Shown here: piece after piece, positions 13,401-24,390 of the stretch
How the letters are laid out: each line of letters begins with the position of its first letter
Position numbering within the stretch: the first letter of the stretch is position 1
DNA from: Atopsyche davidsoni
Taxonomy: Eukaryota; Arthropoda; Insecta; Trichoptera; Hydrobiosidae
Direction of reading: 5' to 3'
Assembly: GCA_022113835.1 (NCBI GenBank)
Contig: JAILWY010000018.1
Coordinates: 14,795,501 to 14,859,500, forward strand
DNA length: 64,000 bases
Made by a program: the position numbers and the translations under genes
Notes under the pieces: generated by a model
Databases searched by the model: none
What the model was told of the DNA's origin: nothing
What the model saw: only the letters and a program-made list of their open reading frames with translations

Positions 13401-16400
13401 AGCATTTCACATGTCACTTTTCGATTTTCCATTTGTCTCTCGGTCAGTTCATGCGACACCCCGTTTCCGCACTTCTGAATTTTCCCCATGGCTCGCAGAC
13501 GTTTGGAGATTGCTTGCTGTTGAACTCCCAGCGCTTCTGCAAGCTGTCGTTGCGTTTGCGTATCGTCTTCATCCAATACGCTTGCAATTCGACGTCATCA
13601 AACGATTTTCGCTTTCCGGAGCATGCGACGTCGTTCAGGTCGAAATCTCCATTTCTGAATTGTCGAAACCACGTTTCACATGTTCGAAGTGTTAAAGCAT
13701 GATTGCCATAAACTTCCACAAGCGCACGGTGGCTCTCGGACACTTTTTTCCATGAAAAGCAATGCATGGCGCATATGTTCAAAATTCGGTACGAATGCAG
13801 ACATCTTTGACACGCAATAAAAACTTTCTAAAATATTTTTTTAGGAAAACTTCAACGCCGTTTAGACACTCGATAACTACTTAACAAAATGACATATAAG
13901 TGCTACCAACAGCAAAGCAAAATACAGAACACCATCTATCGAAAAAAACCGGAAATTAATTAGGAGTACACCTGGTAATACGTCATTCTGTGACGGGCTA
14001 CATTTCTAGTATAGTATATAATATACGGTTGTTAAAAATCATATCAAAGTTATAAAAGAGGGTAATTATTTTGAGCTCGAGGATCCAGATACCTGACTTC
14101 TCTTGTTTTTGACAAGCTCATTGATATCAGATATCATATTCGTTGTAATTATTTTAAGAATTGATTGGAGATGTTCATTTGTAAGTCTTGTGCGATGTTT
14201 GTTCTTATTTATTTTCATGACGAAAAACATCTGCTCACATAAATAGGTACTACCAAACATGCACAGAATGCGTGCTGCATGCTTTTTTAATTCCGGGTAG
14301 TTATCCAAACTCTTGAAATATTGTGTATAAAATGTAAGAGCGTTAACCTCTTTACATTTTTCTTTCAAAATACTGTCCGATTGAAGATCTATCAACTCCA
14401 TTTGCAAATGAACTGGCGCATGTGAAGCTTCATAATTGAATGGATTGTTGAAAATTGGGAATTCCATTTCATTCATTTTGTGGATTTTAGTTTTAGCTGC
14501 TCGCGCGCGCGAGATAGAAAAAAGCATAAATAAATAGGTACCTAACTAACACTCTCTCGCTTGTCTAGGCACGCGCTGCCCTTGAAATTACTTATTAAAT
14601 GTAGTGTGCGCATTTTAAAACTTCCGTAGAGGAATCGAGTGAAGTCTAAAAGCTCTAAAAAGCATGATTCTTCTTTCTGTGACACATTGCGATCGCGGGC
14701 CGTATCTTTGACATGACTGATCTAAACTATAACGCAACATGAATATTAAAATAAAATAAAAAAAAAACAAAAATAATAGTTGTCAGTAGAGAGTTGATTG
14801 ACAACTTCCAAATCAGCATTGGCAACAAAGTAGTGGAGAGAGTGAAAAAGTTGAATTACTGAATCAGCTGGCTAAGTAGCACCAAACGCATTACCAACTT
14901 GCAGCTAACCAATAGCGTCCCTTTATTTGGGGTGTTCCGCTATTGGCTAGCTGCATGTTGGTGGTGCGATTTATTGCTACGGGTGTAGAGGGTCATAACA
15001 TTGATAACTCGCTGGTGATTCACCAAATGAGTTGAGGCCTAGACACTTAGGACAGCTACAATTCGAAAAATTGTAATGTGGATTTATAGGAACACCGTGG
15101 GACGACCCCGTACAAATAAGAGTCTTGCACAGAATGCGCAAAAAAAGAGAACTGGCGATGGTAAAAAAGCGTAAGGTCTTTTATTTTGGTCATGGGTTTC
15201 GAAACAATAAATATAGCATCATACAGCTAATTGTCTAAAGAAAAATCAAAGGAAAAGGAGTCTTTGAAAAGAAGAGGCTTACGTGGATGCGGAATTTACG
15301 CCAGAGGCTGAAAATCGGAAATATAGCCGAATTAGTGAGACTGGCCCAGGATAGAAATATATACGATGAAATGGTCACCATCCACTGTTGAGGAGTGGCA
15401 AACCGTAAACATACCACCATACTCATAAATATAACGTAAATTTGAATTATTTTTTTCATGTTCAATTTTCGTGATCTGATTATTATTGAACCACTCGATA
15501 CGTTTATTTCCAAGATCGATAAAATATAGTTACCTTCAAGGAAACTAAACATCAAATGCAATAAATCATTCCACGAATCAATATCAGTAAAGTTGTACAT
15601 TCAGCAAGTCGATTGTACAAATTCTGCGTAGACGGCCCCAGCACCGGGACCGAAACGTCGTAAGATCCATAGTATAAGGCAGCACAACACCCAAGACCGA
15701 AGTAAATCTAACAACGACTGCCAAAACCTACGATCGGCACAGTACTGTGCCTGCTGATTGATCATCACATACGAACATGGTCAAGTTATTAGATACTCTT
15801 ATTAAATTGGTATATGTCTCATGGTGAATTGATTTTGATTTGTACTTATCTTTTAACTAGCGAAATGACGTCAATACTACGTCACATCGAATATATTTTT
15901 CTTTGTACCAATAGTGTGATAACGAAATTAAAATTCTCACTATTAGCTGAGAATATAGAAAACATTTCTTCGCTAAACTAAATATATTATTAAACGTACT
16001 TCAATTATATCTTTTTATTTATTATTTTTACACAGGAATCTTAGTGTACAAAAATGCATTGTAAATTATGTTATTGTTTTATGTATTATTTTATTGAGAT
16101 GTCATGATCATTATTGTCACCGGTATAATTGCTTATAATTATCACTCGACATATTTGATTTACTTAATCTGGGAAACTTAACTTTTGACCAATGACCTTT
16201 CAATTCAAGTGTGTGAAATGTACACTAAACTAATTTGTTATAAGTGCAATTTTTCTGATTAATATATACCAATACATTTTATTATTGCTTGTTTCAGATA
16301 TTATTCTGCACGCTCAACACCCACAAAGTGGACATGAGTAAACTTCTCGGGGGTCAAATAGGATTGGAAGATTTTATTTTTGCACATAGAAAAGGAAGGC

Positions 16401-18000
16401 CGAAAGAGATCGACATCTTGAAAACGCAAGAAGCTCTAGGTCTCACTATCACTGATAACGGTGCAGGTTACGCATTTATCAAAAGAATTAAAGAAGAATC
16501 TATCATAGCTAAAGTTCTACATATTCAGGTATTTTTTTTTTGTCAAAAGATAATTAATATTTTTGAAATATACTATAAAATAATATTTTACATTGCCAGG
16601 TTGGAGATCACATAGAGAAATTAAACGGCCACAACGTGGTAGGAAGAAGGCATTACGAGGTAGCCAAGCTGTTAAAAGAGATCCCCAAAGATAGTACGTT
16701 TACAATAAGACTTGTTGAACCATTAAAAAGCGGCTTTGCGAGCATCGGCCCAAAATCAAGTGGAGCCAGAGCTGGAAAAAAGCAAGCGTACGGATCTGGA
16801 AAAGAAACTCTCAGATTCAAATCAAACGGCCAAGCTGCTATAGAAAACGAGGTAATAATTAATTGTTTATAAAAATTCAAAACTTCCACTGTCATAAATT
16901 ATTAATTATTATAATTATGAATGATTGAGGTATGTCCGCATGCCTGCCTTTCAAAACCGCGTTGCGACAAGCAAAGTTAATATCTATGTCAGGGCTTCTA
17001 AAACTCCGAGTCGTGAATCAAATAGAATTTTGGTTTCGGTCCCTAGAACCAGAACAAATGTCTTTGGGAAAATAATCTCGTGGATCGATGGTAAGCACGC
17101 TCGCTTGTCGATCACGACGACCGGGTAAAACCATGGGAACACTTTATTGATTTATTTCTGGGTGAAGCAATCATCTAGTATAAAATAAAGGAGACCCAAA
17201 CGAAAATAAAAAAAAAACTTATTGGATCATTTTTAAATTTACCTGCTTACATCAAAACAAATAGAGGAGACGTAATAAGTCAAACACAAGTAGCATAGTT
17301 TATAGATTCATTGCTAAGACTTGAGACATTGTCTTTCGCTCCTAGAGTAATTCAAAATAATAAATTTAATGACCAAGTAATGTTGATGACAAATTTAATC
17401 AGTATTAATTTTAGCCCGTGCTTTGAATATATTAAACAAAATAGTTTTAGATAATTTTTAGGCTGCTATCCACACAAGTTTTTTGTTGCAATTGAAAAGG
17501 TGACAGGAGCCATAATAATTGTCTTGAATTTTTTTATTTCTTACACCTGAACAGTACATCATTACAGCTGTATTAAGCACTGGCTTACGTTTTCCCTAAA
17601 ACTTACTGGATTTATATTGATCGCAAAAAATGTAAATATTTTAATTTGGGTTAACTTTACAAAGACACCACTACGGCTGACAGCCAGATAAAGGTCTCTT
17701 CAATAATTTTATCGCTTTATTCGATGTAATAGTTAATGTATGCACATCTCATTTATAACACAGCATGATGACCGTGCCAAAGTTGGAATCGAGAAGATCA
17801 ACAGTGTCCTGGAGTCCTTTATGGGAATAAATGACGCAGATCTAGCAGCGCAGATGTGGGACTTGTCGCAGAATAAAACAAATTCAATGCAATTGGCAGA
17901 AGCAATCGACGTCAGTGATTTACAAGAGTTTGGCTTCACGGACGAGTTCATTATTGAACTCTGGGGAGTTATAACCGATGCAAGATCGGGAAGGCTTTAA
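7485..18000 (+). CDS. GIPC: PDZ-domain adaptor GIPC (kermit)
   Basis: Four coding exons are joined in phase 0: 7485-7736, 16298-16528, 16600-16851 and 17764-18000, giving 323 residues, close to animal GIPC. Exon 1 has a Pro-rich basic start ([13 protein letters not shown]) and the GH1 region ([25 protein letters not shown]). Exon 2 has [20 protein letters not shown] and starts the PDZ domain (about residues 125-205) with carboxylate-binding loop LGLTI. Exon 4 is the C-terminal GH2 region ([17 protein letters not shown], ending [10 protein letters not shown]), which binds myosin VI in vertebrates. GIPC links receptor C-termini to myosin VI-driven endosome traffic. Intron 1 is 8.5 kb and full of repeats; the other introns are 71 bp and 912 bp. 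Confidence 0.95.
8614..8770 (-). repeat. Divergent copy of the LINE 3'-tail repeat
   Basis: It shares the motifs GTGTGGCTTAGGTGGTAGC and ATTCTTAAGGCTA with the better copies near 19.4, 20.0 and 28.5 kb. The CGCGCAGG segment is missing. It lies in GIPC intron 1. It is assigned to the minus strand by comparison with the copy next to the reverse-transcriptase fragment at 28.9-29.6 kb. Confidence 0.5.
9469..9800. repeat. Direct duplication of about 150 bp, period 190 bp
   Basis: The segment beginning CATAAATAAC at 9471 recurs at 9661. Both copies run on through TAGTATTTTATAAAAATCTT and CATCTCCGAATCGAAGTAGT with scattered substitutions. The separating sequence is unrelated. No coding potential. 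Confidence 0.75.
10204..10250. repeat. Isolated terminus of the AAGCGGTCT MITE family
   Basis: ATAAGCGGTCTACACACGG followed by a CCGACAACCGACCG stretch resembles the end at 1585. A matching opposite end was not found nearby, so this is probably a fragment. Confidence 0.35.
11600..11805. repeat. GC-rich block with CCGCAC-type short tandem repeats
   Basis: On an AT-rich background, this segment is strongly GC-rich and CpG-rich. It ends in degenerate repeats of CCGCACCCCGCA/CGCCGCACG (about 11725-11800). Open frames run through it on both strands because of base composition. None resembles a known protein. Confidence 0.6.
12705..13975 (-). mobile_element. mariner-family transposon, 1271 bp
   Basis: Terminal inverted repeats of about 34 bp start CCAGGTGTACT at both ends and share AATTAATTTCCGGTTTTTTT; only a few positions differ. 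TA dinucleotides flank both sides (12703-12704 and 13976-13977). The size is normal for mariner. It carries a frameshifted transposase on the minus strand. The near-identical ends suggest an insertion that is younger than the host elements. Confidence 0.93.
12781..13804 (-). pseudogene. mariner transposase, broken by frameshifts
   Basis: The family start [16 protein letters not shown] is encoded from 13804. The frame then shifts at least three times (near 13745, 13590 and 13250). Recognisable parts are the helix-turn-helix region ([20 protein letters not shown]), [13 protein letters not shown] with the first catalytic Asp, LLHDNAPSH with the second, and [12 protein letters not shown] with the third. 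Thirty-four residues separate the last two Asp, giving the D,D34D triad of mariner. The C-terminus ends NDGKYFE. The triad is intact but the reading frame is not, so this copy should not make transposase. Confidence 0.92.
14066..14527 (-). pseudogene. hAT transposase C-terminal fragment (GTF2IRD2/ZBED-like)
   Basis: The frame of 153 residues contains [15 protein letters not shown], then [20 protein letters not shown] and [15 protein letters not shown]. These are the C-terminal dimerisation block of hAT transposases of the type domesticated in GTF2IRD2 and EPM2AIP1. The N-terminal DNA-binding and most of the catalytic region are absent, so the element has suffered an internal deletion. The opening [14 protein letters not shown] is unlikely to be native. 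Confidence 0.85.
14876..14980. repeat. MITE with ~42 bp imperfect inverted repeats
   Basis: Left arm GTAGCACCAAACG... and reverse-complement right arm GTAGCAATAAATCG... both run to CAGCTARCCAATAGCG. The short loop includes CGTCCCTTTATTT. The same CCAATAGCGTCCCTTTATTT core occurs in the larger element at 20264-20412, so the two belong to related families. Confidence 0.6.
15281..15391 (+). pseudogene. Retroelement coding-tail fragment (37 codons)
   Basis: The frame reads [20 protein letters not shown], then [16 protein letters not shown] and stop. This kind of WxxxLxxRL...LAQDR...MV ending is common at the C-terminus of insect non-LTR retroelement proteins. A second copy of exactly the same length lies at 56121-56231, about 40 kb away in another gene's intron. 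Surrounding sequence from about 15060 to 15770 is probably also retroelement-derived, but I could not identify it. Confidence 0.5.
16928..17128 (+). other. Unrecognised open frame in GIPC intron 3
   Basis: A frame open to TAA at 17126-17128 reads [20 protein letters not shown] and ends ARLSITTTG. Its codon use is less AT-biased than the surrounding intron. AATAAA follows about 55 bp downstream. It could be an alternative last exon of GIPC, but a splice from exon 3 (phase 0) at the nearest AG (16929) would read a different frame and stop after about 16 codons. I do not recognise the protein; a decayed mobile-element fragment is the other option. Confidence 0.3.
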
Positions 18001-18339
18001 AAGCCTTTTCAAAACTTCCATCGATTAATGAATTTAGGTTAATATATGTGATCGACAGTAATGTTCAATAGTATTATTTTATTATAAAGAATGATATTAT
18101 TAAATTTTGAAATTCAATACACATGTGAACTTTATTTATTAACTATTGCATCAAGATTACTTACACCAATCATTTACGAATAATTAAAAGAAAATTGTTA
18201 TTTTTTGAACATATGTGACATGGAAGATGATTTTTGGATAATAATTCTCTGAATTGATATTTGTATCAAACGTATCGTCGTATGGCCAGAAACAAAACCA
18301 ATTGTTAGCACGTTTGCAATTTTTGAGTATCTCCGTTCA

Positions 18340-18612
18340 AACGGTCTCTCGTGCAGGTTTTCTGTAATTTCTATGTATACAACAAGGCAAATGTCAAAGA
18401 GGCACCGAGCCGGGCAGCGGTTCTCGCCAGTTAATGCTTCAGACTACTTGCCCACCTACCTTCTCCCTAACCTCCTCCTACACTCATAGAGTAGTTTGGC
18501 TATAGAGTCTCGTTCTCAGAAAACTCAGCCTATACCATATAACCTTAAAAGTGAACTACCTTGTTAATAACGAGCAAAGTCCCTAACCTATCCACAAAAA
18601 AAAAAAAAAAAC
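18340..18612 (+). repeat. Possible retroposon ending in a poly(A) tract
   Basis: A moderately GC-rich segment (GGCACCGAGCCGGGCAGCGG, then TTCTCCCTAACCTCCTCC) ends in CCTATCCAC followed by about 17 A (18595-18611). A GC-rich body with a long A tail in an AT-rich spacer is what a SINE or processed insertion looks like. I did not find A/B boxes or a target-site duplication. Confidence 0.3.
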
Positions 18613-19382
18613 AAAGTTAAGAAATATTTTTGCTCTAGAAATTGCCGGTTATTCTACTGAAAATTCAAAAATTTAATCAGAAGATTTAATCAAAATTCCG
18701 CACGTAACAATATGATTTTTTTTTTTATAAAAATACCAAATTTTCTAAAGCTAACTTGAGGGTGTATTTTAAGCTGAAATGCAAACGAACCTGCCCTGCC
18801 GCTGAAGTTACGGCAGGCCATTGGCATATAATAGCAATCAATAAATCTGAATGGTAAGTTCTTTTACCTTGCGATTTTCTTATTTTAGTAATATTCTCAG
18901 AGTTGTCCTAACTTATGATTTTTAAATAAGATGATGAAGATAACTAAGTAATTAAATATCTGGTGAGGATGTCTAATAAAATTTAATCATTTGTTTTTTT
19001 ATTATTATATCACACTATGTATAATTTACGTACGAACTTGGCATATCAGCAGAAATTTGATTATTTTAAAATACGTATGCATCAAGATATCTCTGGATTC
19101 GGGTCTTAACTTGATAAGATATAACAACAACTTAAAAACATAGATAATTTTTGAGTTGTTAGTATTTTATGAGGCAGATTTTTATTTTATAACCTTGAAT
19201 GAATAACGCAATGTGACAGTAAAAATACACCCACCGACAAAAATATTCAGATGCTCGAGCGCACCAGCTCCGTCGCAATGCGGTTGAAAGTTAAGAGATG
19301 TACTTCGTCACGTTGCAACTTCGTTTGCAATGCGACGAGCAGCAGAAATTAAAAAATAATGTAATAGAATTTATCGGGAGAT

Positions 19383-19570
19383 GTTTCTTTCCTCTTTAAT
19401 TTACAGAAATTGTTAAGGCTATGCTTACGACACGGTATGTGGCTGTCCCCTGGTCCTGCGCGCAGGTTGTGAGGCTTACAACATGTGGCTTAGGTGGTAG
19501 CGTACATGGATTTCTCTATTACCGGTATTGAGTTTGAAAAAAAAATGTATGAAAACCCTTTTTTATCAAA
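19383..19570 (-). repeat. LINE 3'-tail repeat, copy B
   Basis: It contains GCTATGCTTACGACACGG, CCTGCGCGCAGGTTGTG and GTGGCTTAGGTGGTAGCGTA, followed by TGAAAACCCTTTT. The same order occurs beside the reverse-transcriptase fragment at 28.5 kb, so it is read as a 5'-truncated LINE copy that keeps only the 3'UTR. Confidence 0.65.
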
Positions 19571-19789
19571 TACCGATGACAAAGTGTGTGGACTCCTATA
19601 CCTATTTTATTACAGTTGCTACGCTAATATTTTTTCACTTGTCTTTAGTTTTTTTAATTACTTGCAACTGTAACTGTAAAAAAACTGGAAACATGTTAGT
19701 ACATACAGATTATACAAAGTATAATAGCGCTAAAGTATCAAAATAAATATATTTTTTTCCCTTATTCATCCACTCGTGCATTAAAGAGT

Positions 19790-19960
19790 TTTTTACTCAT
19801 ATTTTCCCTACCCAAACTCCATAACGAAAATAGAGAAACTCATGTACGCTACCACCTAAGCCACATGTCGTAAGCCCCAAAACCTGCGCGCAGGACTAAA
19901 GGATAGCCACATACCGTATTTCAAGAATAGCCCTAATAATTATTATTAATTAGTGTGTGA
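19790..19960 (+). repeat. LINE 3'-tail repeat, copy C, inverted
   Basis: It is the reverse complement of copy B: TACGCTACCACCTAAGCCAC, then CCTGCGCGCAGGAC and CCACATACCGTATT. Together with copy B it makes an inverted repeat with arms of about 120 bp. Its 3' side faces copy D. Confidence 0.65.
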
Positions 19961-19987
19961 AATAAAGAGTCTTGTGAAAAAAATCAA

Positions 19988-20170
19988 GATTCTTTATTTT
20001 CTTTTGATTTACAGTAGTTCTTATTGCTATGCTTACAATACGGTATATGGCTGCCCCGCGTCCTCGCAGGTTGTGGTGCTTTAAAAATGTGGCTTAGGTG
20101 GTAGTGAACATATTTTCTTTATTGAGTTTGTGTAGGAGAATGATTCTTGTAATCTATCTAATTTAATTTT
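19988..20170 (-). repeat. LINE 3'-tail repeat, copy D
   Basis: It starts ATTCTTTATTTTC (AATAAAGAAT on the minus strand). GCTATGCTTACAATACGG and ATGTGGCTTAGGTGGTAG follow. The order matches copies B and E. Confidence 0.65.
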
Positions 20171-20263
20171 CATAATTTCCCTCTCTCCTTTTCATTACCA
20201 CCTGACAGTCGCCCCGGCTACACCGATACACCGCACTAATACATGTACATATCTTGTGGCAAA

Positions 20264-20412
20264 GCCCACTACACACGGCGCGACACAACTTGCGACCGAC
20301 TTGCAATTAGCCAATAGCGTCGTCTTGCGCGTTGTTTACTTAGCCAAAATAAAGGGACGCTATTGGCTGATCGCAGCCCGGTCGCGAGCTGCGTCGCCGC
20401 GTGTGCAGAGGC
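20264..20412. repeat. GC-rich MITE with ~57 bp imperfect inverted repeats
   Basis: The left arm GCCCACTACACACGGCGCG and the reverse-complement right arm GCCTCTGCACACGCGGCG both run on to AGCCAATAGCGTC. The centre contains AAATAAAGGGACGCTATT. It lies only 124 bp before the SCOT start codon, so it may form part of that promoter or 5'UTR. Confidence 0.65.
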
Positions 20413-20535
20413 CCAGTGCGGTGCGAGCTGCGTAGTGTGCGTGGTTCTGTTCCCTGCTTAGCGAGGCCGGAGAGTGAAACCAAAAGTCAACAATCTGTCA
20501 AAGTTCATTTCTCATTGGTTATCATTTACAAAAAT

Positions 20536-23500
20536 ATGGCTTCGCTGTCGGTTTGTCGGCTTTTTGCGAGATCAAATTTATACGATTTTAACTATAAATA
20601 TGTCAGAAATGTAAGTTTTAAAATAAACAGCTAAATCTTATGAAAATTCCACTTATTATATTTGTGATACTAAGTACTGAAAATAAATATTTCCGTACGA
20701 TATTTTTACAACTCATTTGCAAAAAACAAACATTTTCAATTTTTAACATTCAACCTGATTTATAAATGTAATACTCCCGTGATTCTGTACATCTTTTAGG
20801 TTAATGTTTTGCGGGTAATCACTTGTAAATACAGTACTAAAAATACTGGAAAGATCTTCAACAGTGCATTAGAAGCTATCAGTGATGTTCCAAGTGGCTC
20901 TAAAATTTTGGTTGGTGGATTCGGTCTGTGTGGAATACCAGAAAACCTTATTAGCGCTATGATCAAACATGGTGCTAATGATTTGACTGTCATTTCAAAC
21001 AATGCAGGTATTTAAAGATCAAATAAATGCTTTTATTCCGCTTTCATTTAAAATGGTTTTAATTATATCTTAAAGTATCTGAAGAGATTATTATCTTTAA
21101 AGATAATATTCTCATGAGTATGACATAACAATGTTGCTTATAATTATAAACGACTACCAGATTGATAAATGCAAGAAGATTTTTAGTTTACTTATTTGTT
21201 TATATTCTCAGGTGTTGATAAATTTGGATTAGGACTATGGCTAAAAGAAAAACAAATTAAAAGGATGATTGCTTCTTATGTCGGTGAAAATGCTGAATTT
21301 GAGAGACAATATCTCAGTGGAGAATTAGAGGTTTGAAAACAAATAATTCTTTTTACTCATCCAGTGCTGAGGACAATGGTAGTGTCCTTATTTAAACTAA
21401 ATAATGCAGCATGCTTCGAACGCTTGGTGTTGTACTTTACCACATCACATAAAACTGAGTTTTCAAAGACCCTTCATTAAAATAATTATTTTTCGACTTT
21501 TAACAGTCTATTAAATATCTTTTTAGAAATCTTATCAAATATATACAAGCATGTAAACTGTCTCTTTTTCTCTGTCTAACTCATAAATTCAAACTGAAAC
21601 CGACATCGCTGCTGTTCATAATATCTATTCATATTTAACATATAATATCAAATCATACTTGTACTGAAAAATTAATGGAATTATAATAATTTTCTTATAG
21701 TTAGAATTAACACCCCAAGGAACTCTTGCAGAACGCATTAGAGCTGGAGGAGCAGGTATACCAGCATTCTTCACTCCCACGGCGTTTGGTACACTGGTCC
21801 ATGAAGGAGGAGCTCCCATTAAGTATTCTCCAGATGGGAAGGTGAGAGAATGCATAATTATTCATATAATAGATATTTAATATTTCAATTAAAGATTTTA
21901 TGGGACACTTATTTATGAATAGAAGTGATTTATTCCTATTACTTCCCTAAATTAATAATTTTCAAATCTAATTAGGTAGAAATTGCGAGCAAGGCTCGTC
22001 AAACACAGTCTTTTGATGGCAAAAATTATATCATGGAAGAGGCTATCACCGGCGATTATGCCTTTATAAAGGCTTGGAAAGGAGACAAAGATGGAAATCT
22101 TATATTTAGGAAGAGTGCAAGAAATTTTAATCCTGCAATGTGTAAAGCTGCAAAAATAACTATTGCAGAAGTTGAAGAAATTGTAGATTCCCTCGAACCT
22201 GACAGCATTCATGTTCCAGGAATATTTGTGAAAAGATTAGTGCAAGGTTGAATATTTTTATTGTTATTACAGATTCATATATGCGCATTTTTTTTTCTGA
22301 CTGATTGTGAACTTGACAGAGGTCAATTTGAATACTGAATATGTCCATATACCGATTGTTATATTTTAGGAGAAAGTTATGAAAAAAGAATTGAAAAAAT
22401 AACAGTTTTCAAAGAAAAATCTAATACTCTTGTTCAAACCCCTGTTATGAAGATAAGAGAAAGAATAGCTAGAAGAGCGGCAGCTGAATTTAAAAATGGG
22501 ATGTACGCTAATCTAGGAATAGGTGAGGAGAAGAATTTTATTATTCATTTTTAAAATATTATTGAAAATGATCATTTTTATGTATATTAATTACTAATTG
22601 ATGTGTCTAATATGCTTCAGGGATGCCCATGCTATCAAGTAACTATATTCCTGCTGATGTTAAGGTTTTTCTCCAATCTGAAAATGGTATTCTTGGATTA
22701 GGTCCATTTCCTCTAAAGGAATGTGTTGACCCTGATCTTATAAATGCTGGTAAAGAAACTGTAACAATATTACCAGGTAATTATAAATAAAATATTTTTG
22801 ATTGTGATACACAATAATCAAATAATTACTGAATTATCAACAAGGGTCGTGAAAGATCAATCAAATTGTACATATTTCTTGATTTATGTATTATATCCCA
22901 TATTTTTACAGGAGCTTCATTTTTCGGTTCAGATGACAGCTTTGCCATGATACGAGGAGGACATATTCAACTTACAATTTTAGGAGCTATGGAAGTATCT
23001 CAATATGGAGATCTTGCTAATTGGATGATTCCTGTATGTTACATTATCTGCAAACAACATATATAGTAGATTAAGTTTATTTACTCTTTAATAAAATGTA
23101 ACTTTTATGTCATCGGTGTTCATATTTCAGCAATGATGGACCGATTTAAATTGTAAATACTCAGTATTAAATTAACTTATTTCCAAACATTTTCCTTTGT
23201 GAAGTCAATGGGTTGCGATCAGGACATGTACTTCATGGTTTTCTAATTTAAGAATGTGTGCTTTCAGGGTAAGTTAGTTAAAGGAATGGGAGGTGCTATG
23301 GACTTAGTGGCTGCACCAGGCACAAAGGTAGTTGTTACCATGGAACATGCAGCCAAAGATGGATCACATAAAATTTTACCTCAGTGCAATTTACCATTAA
23401 CTGGGAAAAGTTGTGTAAATACTATTATTACTGAAAAGGTACATCAAATCGAGAAAAATATTGTTTTTATATTATTTGACAGATGCCAATTGTTTATTTA

Positions 23501-23661
23501 TATATTCATGGTCATTTTTTTAGGCTGTATTTGATGTTGATCCTGAAAAAGGTCTCACATTAATGGAAATAGCTGAAGGAGTATCTGTGGAAGATATAAT
23601 TATGAATACAGGCTGTGAATTTGAAGTGTCTCCAAATCTTAAGACCATGGTCCAGGTTTGA
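20536..23661 (+). CDS. OXCT1: Succinyl-CoA:3-ketoacid CoA transferase, mitochondrial (SCOT)
   Basis: Ten exons in consistent phase: 20536-20610, 20800-21007, 21212-21330, 21701-21841, 21976-22246, 22370-22522, 22621-22776, 22912-23033, 23268-23438 and 23524-23661; 517 residues (human 520). The basic N-terminus ([14 protein letters not shown]) looks like a mitochondrial presequence. CoA-transferase alpha half: [35 protein letters not shown]. Beta half: [20 protein letters not shown], then [13 protein letters not shown], whose Glu (about residue 343) is the catalytic residue that forms the CoA thioester. The C-terminus [10 protein letters not shown] matches the family end. The enzyme moves CoA from succinyl-CoA to acetoacetate in ketone-body use, in the matrix. 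Confidence 0.97.
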
Positions 23662-24390
23662 TATTAATTATAATCATCAATAATACTCTTCATTGCCATA
23701 TATGATATTATGTTTTTAAATTTTGCCTTTCATACTGGAATTTAATAACAAATAATAAAGTCATATACTGGATGGCTAATGACTTATTTTTGAGTATTAT
23801 TTGACAAAATTACCCAAAGTTAAAAAAATACATACCTTTTTGGAAATCGTTGAACTCTTATAATTTTATAATCTTTCTATTAGTAATTAAATGAGGTATA
23901 GAGGCTTAAAAAATATAAGCATATAATATTATTTAAAAATGATGTATTATATTACATATAATACTTCTATATTATGTTTGAAAAAAAATTGGTGATTCAA
24001 ACAAGATTCAAAATATTTTTATTGCATCATTCTTTCATATTTTCATACAATGTTGTCAGACTCAGCAAATTTTACAACTTTTCATAATGTATTGATAATC
24101 TTTGAGTAACCCCAAGAACCCTGTGCCACACAAATCTATATTATGAATGTATTATCTTGTGTTTCTTGTTATAATTACCCCTTTAGATAAAAAGAACACG
24201 AATATTGGATACTTTAAAGTATTTCTAATAAACCAAATAGATTTTGAAATCATAGTATTGTAATCAAGTTGTAAATTGTGCTAGATCTATCGCACACATT
24301 AATCAATACCCATTTAAATAGCTCAATTTAAGTTTTACTAAACATATGTAATTTCTGTATTTAGATTATATTTTGCGTCTTCTATATTAA

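Larger units (their letters stand above)
12026..14009 (+). mobile_element. Probable Helitron nested in the hAT element
   Basis: The start TCTACTATAATAATATCC is preceded by A. The end CTAG is followed by T. Ten bases upstream of CTAG lies a hairpin CGTCA-TTCTG-TGACG. A 5' TC, a 3' hairpin plus CTRR, and insertion between A and T are Helitron hallmarks. The interior has a short frame from 12420 ([14 protein letters not shown]) that stops after about 33 codons, so the element is probably non-autonomous or decayed. It is interrupted by the mariner at 12705. Confidence 0.45.
11909..14719. mobile_element. hAT DNA transposon, internally deleted and interrupted
   Basis: The left end reads CAGAGGTGTCAAACTC; the reverse complement of the right end reads CAGTCATGTCAAAGATACGG. 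Both ends carry a nearby GGGCC(A/C)-type motif. An exact 8 bp target duplication ATCTAAAC flanks the element at 11901-11908 and 14720-14727, as expected for hAT. Inside are a C-terminal piece of a hAT transposase (14066-14527, minus) and a nested probable Helitron carrying a mariner. It sits in GIPC intron 1. Confidence 0.85.

Noticed and set aside
13202..13702. Plus-strand frames over the mariner
   Set aside because: Antisense of the transposase, which has recognisable motifs on the minus strand.
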